DNA of 10,478 nucleotides from an uncultured Eubacteriales bacterium (lineage in GTDB: Bacteria; Bacillota; Clostridia; Monoglobales; Monoglobaceae). Position 1 is the first letter of the stretch, and each line of letters begins with the position of its first letter. The stretch covers positions 1-10,478 of the forward strand of contig UQOT01000070.1 in the NCBI GenBank assembly GCA_900542675.1, read 5' to 3'. Below, piece by piece: positions 1 through 6,441 of this stretch. A program made the position numbers and the translations under genes. Under the pieces are notes generated by a model. The model did no database searches. It was given only the letters and a program-made list of their open reading frames with translations, and was not told the DNA's origin.

Positions 1-81
1 TCATTCACAAGCAAGTTAATATTAAATTTTGTCTAAACTTTGGGGTTCACTTCACCTGCGGGGCGCCTTATTTTTATTCTA
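1..81. other. Non-coding left edge, no feature recognised
   Basis: This stretch follows the stop codon of the minus-strand lipoprotein gene. It is AT-rich from about 1 to 40, then GC-rich around 41-66. On the minus strand there is no convincing stem followed by a T-run, so I cannot point to the terminator of the long operon here. On the plus strand GGCGCC at 62-67 is followed by a T-rich run, but the stem has no room for a loop. What lies further left is outside the window. Confidence 0.4.
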
Positions 82-561
82 TCAACCGGCGGTTATTGCT
101 GAAACGGCTGTGTCCCATGCGGTATTGGCGGTCACAATCTTTGCGGAAAATTCGGTCATTGCGTAACTTGTTATATCAGGATTATCGCTTTCTCTAGCCG
201 CCTCTATTGTTTTAAAGCCTTCTCTGTAACCGTTAAGCGTACTGTTTAATACCGAGGCAAGCTGCCTGTCGGTTTCGCTCAGCGTTCCGCCGCTAAGCAG
301 CTTGCTATTCTCTGATACTATCGCCTCTATACTTTGGGATATACCGTCATACTTTGCCCACCACTCATCGCTGAGTGGCTCGTTCATCAATTCATTTCCA
401 ACTGCTCTCAAGTCGCTGAATGATAAAAATATATCGTTAAAAGTCGGTTCTGCGGACACTAATGCAGTAGTATACTGCTTTCCGGAAGCGCCGCAGCCGC
501 CTAAAATTCCTGTAGTCAGCAGCATTATTGCTGCAAAACACGCAAATGTTCTGATTTTCAT
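82..561 (-). CDS. Small predicted lipoprotein of unknown function
   Basis: A 159-residue protein I do not recognise. The N-terminus is a lipoprotein signal peptide: Lys2 and Arg4, a hydrophobic stretch at about 6-20, then a lipobox LGGC with the lipidated cysteine at position 23. The mature part should be anchored outside the membrane. It has no further cysteines and looks mostly helical and mixed in charge, with a WW pair in its first third. I chose the ATG at 561; an in-frame TTG at 609 would add 16 residues and displace the signal peptide. The start lies 10 bases after the thiN stop, with only a distant GGAG (577-580, 15 bases away), so translation may depend on readthrough from thiN. It appears to be the last gene of the operon. 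Membrane location follows from the lipobox; the role is unknown. Confidence 0.75.
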   Translation of the reverse strand: MKIRTFACFAAIMLLTTGILGGCGASGKQYTTALVSAEPTFNDIFLSFSDLRAVGNELMNEPLSDEWWAKYDGISQSIEAIVSENSKLLSGGTLSETDRQLASVLNSTLNGYREGFKTIEAARESDNPDITSYAMTEFSAKIVTANTAWDTAVSAITAG

Positions 562-571
562 AATATTTGGT

Positions 572-1213
572 CTATACTCCGTTATTTCTGTCGCTGCACA
601 GCATAACAATTACCGTGCCGCTTTCAAACTCCACACTTCCGCCTCTTTCGGGCAAAAATTCATTGCTCGACGCCTGAACCAATCCAGGACTTAACGTCAT
701 ATCCTCTGCTTCATACTTAAAGCCCTTAATACTTGTATGCATAACATATCCCCCATACGCAAAAAACGAAACATACTTCTTATCAGCTCTGTATTCAAGC
801 GTAAATGACTTATTCTCCATCCAAATTTCATTAATATCGTCAATCATTTTTAGCCGTACGCCGTGCTCCAGAGCATACTTTATCAAGCAAAAATGCGAAA
901 ATTCCTGGTCAATTCTGCCTCCCAGACCGCCGTACAGCTCTATCTCTGTACAGCCGCGCTCTATCGCAAGGTCGATTGCAATATTCGTATCGGTCTTATC
1001 CTTCTCGGGCGGAAAAACATAGTGTTCAATCCCGTTCGGATACTCCGCCTTATAAGAATCGTTATCGCCGACAATCACATCGGGCACAATTTCGAGCGCC
1101 TTCGCGTGACTATATCCGTTATCCGCGCATATCACGAGACAGTCCGAAAAATCGGTGTCTCTCAAATAATCATAGCTGCGCATCTCGCCGCTTGAAAAAA
1201 CTATTGCTTTCAC
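572..1213 (-). CDS. thiN: Thiamine pyrophosphokinase
   Basis: Transfers pyrophosphate from ATP to thiamine to give thiamine diphosphate (EC 2.7.6.2) in the cytosol. The 213 residues match the usual length for the bacterial family. Signatures in order: CADNG at 29-33, PDVIVGDNDS at 44-53, DKTD at 72-75, GGRIDQ at 98-103 and SSNEF at 182-186 near the C-terminus. The order is that of ThiN/TPK proteins: an N-terminal catalytic domain and a C-terminal beta domain contributing to the thiamine site. Two motif positions are unusual: Asn51 where GDFDS is typical, and Gln103 where GGRxDH is typical. The start is GTG at 1213, whose GTG overlaps the TGA stop of rpe by four bases (GTGA). A GGGGGA ribosome site lies seven bases upstream at 1221-1226. 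It follows rpe as in B. subtilis. Confidence 0.93.
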   Translation of the reverse strand: MKAIVFSSGEMRSYDYLRDTDFSDCLVICADNGYSHAKALEIVPDVIVGDNDSYKAEYPNGIEHYVFPPEKDKTDTNIAIDLAIERGCTEIELYGGLGGRIDQEFSHFCLIKYALEHGVRLKMIDDINEIWMENKSFTLEYRADKKYVSFFAYGGYVMHTSIKGFKYEAEDMTLSPGLVQASSNEFLPERGGSVEFESGTVIVMLCSDRNNGV

Positions 1214-1884
1214 CGAGCAATCCCCCGCTTGGCATTCGCCATCATTGTCTTAACCGTCTTATTTATATCCTTGGACTTAAATATCGCCGAGCCCGACACA
1301 ATCACGTTAGCGCCTGCGCAAATCGGGCTATCTATATTGTCCTCGGTAATTCCGCCGTCAACCTCTATATCAGCATTGCTGCCTATTGTGTCAAGCTTCT
1401 TTCTGAGTGCGGTAATCTTTTCTTCAACCTGCTTCATATAGCTTTGACCGCCAAAACCCGGTTCAACCGTCATAAGCAAAAACATATCTGCAATACCGAT
1501 TGCATCATTGAGCGACTCAATCGGCGTGGCGGGTTTTATGCTTATACCCGCCCTGATGCCATGAGACTTAATATGCGTAAGCGTCGCCTTTATATCACTG
1601 ACTGCCTCACTGTGCACTGTTATAATATCCGCCCCCGCCTCGGCAAACTCGTCTATAAACTTATCCGGCTCATCGAGCATTAGATGCACATCAAAAACGA
1701 GCTTTGAATGCGGTCTCAGTGCACGAACCACGTCTGCCGAATAGCTCAGGTTAGGCACAAAATGCCCGTCCATAATATCAATATGTAAATATTTTACGCC
1801 TGCACTCTCCACAGCGGCGACATCGCGCTGCAGATTTGAGGCGTCCGCCGCCAGAATTGACGGCGATAAAATTATTTCCGGCAT
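1210..1884 (-). CDS. rpe: Ribulose-phosphate 3-epimerase
   Basis: Interconverts D-ribulose 5-phosphate and D-xylulose 5-phosphate (EC 5.1.3.1) in the pentose phosphate pathway. The 224 residues form the family's TIM barrel at full length. Visible signatures are SPSILAAD at 7-14, HIDIMDGHFVPN at 34-45, VHLM at 66-69, VEPGFGGQ at 140-147, EVDGGI at 174-179 and VSGSAIF near the end. The metal ligands and acid-base pair of the family are in place: His34, Asp36, His67 and Asp176. The ATG at 1884 has a strong GGGAGG site seven to eight bases upstream. That site partly overlaps the TAG stop of rsgA, leaving a 12-base gap. The stop overlaps the thiN start, so the two are probably translationally coupled. 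Nothing appears degenerate. Confidence 0.97.
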   Translation of the reverse strand: MPEIILSPSILAADASNLQRDVAAVESAGVKYLHIDIMDGHFVPNLSYSADVVRALRPHSKLVFDVHLMLDEPDKFIDEFAEAGADIITVHSEAVSDIKATLTHIKSHGIRAGISIKPATPIESLNDAIGIADMFLLMTVEPGFGGQSYMKQVEEKITALRKKLDTIGSNADIEVDGGITEDNIDSPICAGANVIVSGSAIFKSKDINKTVKTMMANAKRGIAR

Positions 1885-1896
1885 TTTTTTGCCTCC

Positions 1897-2766
1897 CTAA
1901 TATTTCTTATTATCAACAATCTCGTTATACTGCTCAAGATAGCTGTCGTGCCTTGATTTACTCAGCTTTCCGCTCTCTATGGCTTCAAGCACGGCGCAGC
2001 CCTTCTCCACCGTGTGACGGCAGTCCATAAATCTGCACTCCGACGTATACGGCTCAAAATCAGGGAACAGCGTACACAGCTCGCTTTCGTCAATATCCAT
2101 CGCGGCAAATGAGCTAAATCCCGGCGTGTCTATAATATATCCGTCGCCTGTATCAAGCGTCATAAGCTCGCTATGTCTTGTCGTGTGCTTGCCGCGTTCA
2201 ACCTTTGAGCTGACCTCGCCGGTTTCAAGATTTGCGTTTTTTAAAACGCGGTTTAAAAGGCTCGACTTTCCAACGCCCGAAATTCCCGCAAACACCGTAG
2301 TCTGACCGCTAAGTCTGCGCTTTAATTTATCTATGTTAAGATTTTCTTTAGCGCTCACCACTATTGTGTCAAACCCCGATTTTTCGTATATTTCCGTGTA
2401 CTCCGAAGCGTCGGTAATATCAGCCTTATTCACACATATAACCGGCTTTATTCCGGCATATACCGCCGAAGTAATCAGTTTATCAACAACTCTTAAATTA
2501 GGCTTCGGATTAGCAGCCGAAAACACAACCGCAATCTGCGTCACGTTGGCTACAGGCGGACGAATGAGCCGATTTTTCCTCGGCAGTATTTCGCATAGCA
2601 TACCGCTGCCTGACGGCTCATCAATGCGGCATGTGACGAAATCGCCGACAAGCGGCGTTATTCCGTCCTTTCTAAATCGTCCGCGGGCGCGGCATTCATA
2701 CACCTTTCTGCCACAGTCCACATAATAAAATCCACCTATTCCCTTAATAATACGTCCTTCAATCAT
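1897..2766 (-). CDS. rsgA: Ribosome small-subunit GTPase RsgA
   Basis: Circularly permuted GTPase that acts late in 30S subunit maturation (YjeQ in E. coli, YloQ/CpgA in B. subtilis). An OB-fold covers about residues 1-68. The permuted G motifs follow in the diagnostic order: G4 NKAD 113-116, G5 SAK 138-140, P-loop GISGVGKSS 161-169, the KHTTRH G2 loop 193-198, and G3 DTPG 213-216. The C-terminal zinc module has Cys244, Cys249, His251 and Cys257, followed by a helical tail. At 289 residues it is the normal length. The ATG at 2766-2764 shares one base with the TGA stop of the kinase gene (TGATG), and there is no strong ribosome site, so coupled translation is likely. In B. subtilis the same protein is a substrate of PrkC, which fits the adjacency; whether that holds here is inference. 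Confidence 0.97.
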   Translation of the reverse strand: MIEGRIIKGIGGFYYVDCGRKVYECRARGRFRKDGITPLVGDFVTCRIDEPSGSGMLCEILPRKNRLIRPPVANVTQIAVVFSAANPKPNLRVVDKLITSAVYAGIKPVICVNKADITDASEYTEIYEKSGFDTIVVSAKENLNIDKLKRRLSGQTTVFAGISGVGKSSLLNRVLKNANLETGEVSSKVERGKHTTRHSELMTLDTGDGYIIDTPGFSSFAAMDIDESELCTLFPDFEPYTSECRFMDCRHTVEKGCAVLEAIESGKLSKSRHDSYLEQYNEIVDNKKY

Positions 2767-4640
2767 CAGTCTTCAAGCTCATCTGCATCACTGCCGCCGC
2801 CCGACGTTTCATTTCCGCCGTTGCTGCCGCCCGTCGAACCATCCGTATCACCGCCGCCTGCTCCGCCGGTATTTCCTCCGCCCGAACCACCGGTACTGCC
2901 GCCGTTATTTCCGGTATTGCCACTGCCTGTACCTCCGGTATTACCTTCGTTCGTATCCGTATTTGGTTCACTTTTTGCCGTCTCCTTGGGTGAAGGTGCT
3001 GTTGTAGGCTTATTCTCATTAGTTTTGTCATTCTCTGCTGTCGCAGTAGGCTTTGCAGAGCTTTCGGGTCCCTTGCTCACCACAAGTGAAATCATATCGT
3101 CCGACTCAACACTGCTGCCCGCCTTTGGATACTGCTCAATAACCTTGCCGCTTTCAACATCGGCACTTACCTTTTCTTCAATTTTATAATTAAGTCCAAG
3201 CGCATTCAGTTCCTTTTTTACATCCTCAATCGACTGACCGATATAATTTGAAAGAACTACTGAGTTCTCTCCCGAGCTTACCACAACGCTGATTATGACA
3301 GAGTCACTTTTGCGCATATTCTGACCCGCTGCCGGAGTCTGCTCAAGTATAGTGCCTGCGGGTTTCGTGCTCTTCTCTTTGCTCTTTTCGATTATGCTGA
3401 AATCCTTTCCGTACTGCCTCTGAGCATCCTTAAGCGTCATTCCCACAACATTCGGTATCGTCATCATATCCTTTTGAGTTCCGAATATGCCAAATCCGTC
3501 AGTGAGCGCATATGTTACCGCAAATCCCGCAGCAAGAACGGCAAGTGCGGATAAAAACGCTATAAATGCAATTTTGCGCTCCTGCTTTTTCTTCATACGC
3601 TTTGCACGCCTTTCGTTAAGTCTCTCCATCTCCTCATACTGCATATCCTGCTCGTCTATATCATCTATATCATAACCCGGAATATCCATTCCAAAATCCT
3701 CCGAGTCATCAATTGCAGGCATCTTAAGTGTACTGTCACTATCGTCAAACGGGTCAAGACTCCTTCTGCGTCTGCCGCCTTGAATGCTGTTTGATTTTCC
3801 GATTTCAATGCTTGGGTCGTCAAGCATATTCTTAAGGTCTCTTATCATATCGGTGACAGTTGAATACCTTCTGTCCTGCTCCTTTGACATCGCCTTCATA
3901 ACAATATATTCAAACGCCTTCGGCACATCGGGATTAAGCGCAGTAACAGGCGCAGCATTCTCCTGAAGGTGCTTTATAGCAATAGCAACCGGACTGCTGT
4001 CATCAAACGGAAGTGTCCCGGTGAGCATCTCATACATCACAACGCCCATTGAATATATATCCGTTCTCTCATCGGTATAACCGCCGCGTGCCTGTTCGGG
4101 CGAGAGATAATGTGCCGTACCGATTGTATTGTTGCTCGCCATTGTCATTGTAGCCTGTGTCGTTGCTCTTGCAATACCGAAATCAGTTATTTTAAGCACT
4201 CCGTCGGGCGCCATAATTATATTCTGGGGCTTGATATCCCTGTGAATAACCTTATTCTTATGAGCTTCCTCAATACCCTCGCAAATCTGTATCGAGTAAT
4301 TCGCAGCTTCACGCCAATTTATAACCCCCACTCGCTCTATGTAGTTTTTAAGCGTTTCGCCCTTTATAAACTCCATAACAATATAGTGAAGTCCATCCGC
4401 GCAGCCTACGTCATAAATCGAAACTATATGCGGATTTGAAAGACTCGCTGCAGCCTGAGCCTCGACATTAAAACGGCGCACAAACTCCTTATCATCTCTT
4501 AAATCCTCTTTTAAAACCTTAACGGCAACAAGTCTGTTAAGCTGTTTATCGCGCGACTTATAGACATGAGCCATACCGCCCTTGCCTATCTCCTCAAGTA
4601 TTTCATATCTGCCGTCAAGTTCTTTTCCTATTAAATTCAT
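2766..4640 (-). CDS. prkC: PASTA-domain Ser/Thr protein kinase
   Basis: Membrane Hanks-type kinase that senses muropeptides or lipid II outside and phosphorylates proteins inside. The kinase domain covers about 1-272: Gly-loop GKGGMAHV 19-26, catalytic Lys41, Glu60, HRDIKPQN 133-140, DFG 153-155, and a Thr-rich activation loop (Thr160, 161, 164, 166) before YLSPEQ. A cytosolic linker is acidic at about 296-340 and strongly basic at 344-356, just before one membrane helix at about 357-379. Outside are two PASTA repeats, about 391-456 and 460-525, then a Lys/Pro/Thr-rich stretch and a glycine-rich tail (566-617, 26 of 52 residues Gly). The 624 residues resemble PrkC in size, but with two PASTA repeats plus the tail rather than three. 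The ATG at 4640 has GGGGAGG ten bases upstream, inside the 3' end of the phosphatase gene; the gap is five bases. Confidence 0.97.
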   Translation of the reverse strand: MNLIGKELDGRYEILEEIGKGGMAHVYKSRDKQLNRLVAVKVLKEDLRDDKEFVRRFNVEAQAAASLSNPHIVSIYDVGCADGLHYIVMEFIKGETLKNYIERVGVINWREAANYSIQICEGIEEAHKNKVIHRDIKPQNIIMAPDGVLKITDFGIARATTQATMTMASNNTIGTAHYLSPEQARGGYTDERTDIYSMGVVMYEMLTGTLPFDDSSPVAIAIKHLQENAAPVTALNPDVPKAFEYIVMKAMSKEQDRRYSTVTDMIRDLKNMLDDPSIEIGKSNSIQGGRRRRSLDPFDDSDSTLKMPAIDDSEDFGMDIPGYDIDDIDEQDMQYEEMERLNERRAKRMKKKQERKIAFIAFLSALAVLAAGFAVTYALTDGFGIFGTQKDMMTIPNVVGMTLKDAQRQYGKDFSIIEKSKEKSTKPAGTILEQTPAAGQNMRKSDSVIISVVVSSGENSVVLSNYIGQSIEDVKKELNALGLNYKIEEKVSADVESGKVIEQYPKAGSSVESDDMISLVVSKGPESSAKPTATAENDKTNENKPTTAPSPKETAKSEPNTDTNEGNTGGTGSGNTGNNGGSTGGSGGGNTGGAGGGDTDGSTGGSNGGNETSGGGSDADELED

Positions 4641-4645
4641 ACGGA

Positions 4646-5398
4646 TTATTCCTCCCCTAAAATGCGTATCGTGATAACCGTAATATTATCAATACCGCCG
4701 TTTTCCTTCGCCAGATTACACAAATGCTCCGAAACCTCTTTTGAGCTTTGGCTCTCTCTGACGATATCAAGAATAGTCTCATCATCTACCATTCCGCTGA
4801 GTCCGTCGCTGCACATTACTATGCTGTCGCCTTCTTTATACTCGTACTCAAATATATCCGCACGGGTACTTTTTTCACTGCCTATAGCCCTGGTAATAAT
4901 GTTCTTTTGAGGATGAACCCTCGCTTCTTCACGTGTTATTGTTCCTATTGCGACCATTTCCTCGACCATAGAGTGGTCAATCGTAATTTGATAAATCTCG
5001 TCCTTTCGGCAGGCATAAGCTCTGCTGTCACCGACGTTCGCTATGTATCCCTCACCGCCTGCAAAGGCACATATGACAGTCGTGGTACCCATACCGCTGC
5101 GGGCTGTATCCTCCTTTGAAAGCTTATAAATGCTTTCGTTTGCCGAATTCACAGCATCGTTAATCTTCTTTGGAATATCACCTGCAAATTCGCCCTCTAA
5201 AATGTCGCCGAGCGAGTCTTTGATGTAATCAACAGCAAGCCGGCTTGCAACCTCGCCCGCGTTGTGTCCGCCCATTCCATCGGCAACAACACAGAAGCCC
5301 GGTTCACAACCGTTTTCAAATCCACAGATACAGTAGCTGTCCTCATTTAGCTCACGAACGCAGCCGGTATCGCTCACGCCGTATACGTCGAACTTCAT
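4646..5398 (-). CDS. stp: PP2C-family protein phosphatase, partner of PrkC
   Basis: Mn/Mg-dependent Ser/Thr phosphatase that reverses the activity of the kinase encoded next (PrpC/Stp group). With the start at 5398 it has 250 residues, the usual size for a stand-alone bacterial PP2C. Motifs: SDTGCVRELNEDS 9-21, VADGMGGHNAGE 38-49, GMGTT 102-106, NVGDSRA 121-127, DHS 141-143, CSDGLSGM 196-203 and GGIDNIT 234-240. The metal ligands Asp20, Asp40, Gly41, Asp198 and Asp237 are all present. A GTG at 5407 would add three residues, but it sits inside the ribosome site; GGGAGG at 5407-5412 is ideally placed for the ATG at 5398. The protein should be cytosolic: no signal or membrane segment is visible. 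It lies 18 bases after rlmN and five before the kinase. Confidence 0.97.
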   Translation of the reverse strand: MKFDVYGVSDTGCVRELNEDSYCICGFENGCEPGFCVVADGMGGHNAGEVASRLAVDYIKDSLGDILEGEFAGDIPKKINDAVNSANESIYKLSKEDTARSGMGTTTVICAFAGGEGYIANVGDSRAYACRKDEIYQITIDHSMVEEMVAIGTITREEARVHPQKNIITRAIGSEKSTRADIFEYEYKEGDSIVMCSDGLSGMVDDETILDIVRESQSSKEVSEHLCNLAKENGGIDNITVITIRILGEE

Positions 5399-5406
5399 AG
5401 CTCTCA

Positions 5407-5412
5407 CCTCCC
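5407..5412 (-). promoter_or_regulatory. Ribosome binding site deciding the stp start
   Basis: Minus-strand GGGAGG lies eight bases before the ATG at 5398. The GTG codon at 5407-5405 overlaps the last G of this site, so it cannot use it. This is why the shorter start was chosen. Confidence 0.8.
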
Positions 5413-5416
5413 GTAG

Positions 5417-6439
5417 TTATCTCTGTTGTCTGAGCTGTCCGCAGGCGGCGGATATATCTCGTCCCATCTCCCGCCTGACCGTTGCTGAAATACCGCTTCT
5501 TTCTATAATTTTCCTAAACCTGTCTACGCTTACCGCGCTGCCTGCCGAAAATCCCGTACCCTCAACAGGATTTACGGGTATCAAATTCACATGACAAAGC
5601 TCTCCGCGCAGCAGACTCACTAATTTTTCCGCATTTTCGTCCGAGTCGTTAACGCCGCTTATCAATGTATATTCAAACGTTATTCTCCTGCCCGTAGTTT
5701 CGGTATAATATCTGCAAGCCTCAAGCAGCTCGCTTATATTATATCTTTTTGCTATCGGCATTATTCTGCGGCGCGACTCATCGTCCGCCGCGTGCAGTGA
5801 AATTGCAAGTGTAATCTGCAGTTTCATATCCGCCAGTTCGTATATCCTCGGCACAATGCCGCAAGTTGATATTGTTATATGCCTCATTCCTATGTTCATT
5901 CCAAGCGGATTATTGACATTTGTAAGAAACTTTATAACATTATCAAAGTTGTCAAGCGGCTCGCCGACTCCCATCATTACGATGTTTGAAATCTTTTCAC
6001 CTATATCCCGCTGTACGGTAATAATCTGGTCGATAATCTCACCTGACGTGAGATTTCTGACCCTGCCGTTTACAGTCGAAGCGCAGAACTTACAACCCAT
6101 TGCGCACCCGACCTGCGACGATATACAGATTGAATATCCGTGTTTATACTTCATAAGCACCGACTCAATAAAATTGCCGTCGCTTAATTTTAACAAATAT
6201 CTCCTTGTTCCGTCAAGACCCGAGACAAACTTTTTTTCGATAATTAAATTCCCCGTGGCGCAGTTTTCACTAAGCTTTTCGCGGAGCTGTTTTGATATAT
6301 CGGTCATATCGTCAAAACTCTCCGCTCCCGAATAAAGCCACTTATAAATTTGCTTAGCTCGGAACTTAGGCTCTCCGAGTAAAATTATGTAATCCGTAAG
6401 CTCGGACAGCGTAAAATCCTTTAGGTTTATTTTTTCCAT
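5417..6439 (-). CDS. rlmN: Dual-specificity RNA methyltransferase RlmN
   Basis: Radical-SAM enzyme that makes 2-methyladenosine at 23S rRNA A2503 and, in studied members, at A37 of some tRNAs (EC 2.1.1.192). At 340 residues it is full length. An N-terminal helical accessory domain precedes the core. The cluster motif is CAMGCKFC with Cys112, Cys116 and Cys119, followed by the SAM-binding GEP motif at 159-161. The two residues special to RlmN/Cfr chemistry are present: Cys333 in DISAACGQL, equivalent to the methyl-carrying Cys355 of E. coli, and Cys105, seven residues before the cluster, equivalent to Cys118. The ATG at 6439 follows the rsmB stop after only two bases, with no clear Shine-Dalgarno site, so it probably relies on ribosomes finishing rsmB. 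RlmN is favoured over Cfr by this housekeeping context. Confidence 0.97.
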   Translation of the reverse strand: MEKINLKDFTLSELTDYIILLGEPKFRAKQIYKWLYSGAESFDDMTDISKQLREKLSENCATGNLIIEKKFVSGLDGTRRYLLKLSDGNFIESVLMKYKHGYSICISSQVGCAMGCKFCASTVNGRVRNLTSGEIIDQIITVQRDIGEKISNIVMMGVGEPLDNFDNVIKFLTNVNNPLGMNIGMRHITISTCGIVPRIYELADMKLQITLAISLHAADDESRRRIMPIAKRYNISELLEACRYYTETTGRRITFEYTLISGVNDSDENAEKLVSLLRGELCHVNLIPVNPVEGTGFSAGSAVSVDRFRKIIERSGISATVRREMGRDISAACGQLRQQR

Positions 6440-6441
6440 AA

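Noticed and set aside
562..609. Longer lipoprotein start at a TTG codon
   Set aside because: The added 16 residues would precede a clear signal peptide and overlap thiN. The ATG at 561 gives a standard lipoprotein N-terminus.
976..1683. 235-codon plus-strand open frame across thiN and rpe
   Set aside because: It lies antisense to two intact, motif-rich enzymes, is full of Arg, Tyr and Ser as expected for a shadow frame, and has no ribosome site.
2759..3031. Second minus-strand open frame at the end of prkC, rich in Ala/Val/Arg
   Set aside because: It is a frame-shifted reading of the low-complexity kinase tail, while the kinase frame itself continues to a proper stop that overlaps the rsgA start.
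2821..3189. Plus-strand open frame coding a very proline-rich protein
   Set aside because: It is the antisense of the glycine-rich tail and PASTA region of the kinase gene; proline codons mirror glycine codons. It has no ribosome site or family match.
5417..6439. Cfr-type antibiotic-resistance methyltransferase instead of RlmN
   Set aside because: Cfr and RlmN share the Cys motifs, but this gene sits in the conserved rsmB-rlmN-stp-prkC order and ends with the RlmN-like DISAACGQL motif, so the housekeeping enzyme is far more likely.
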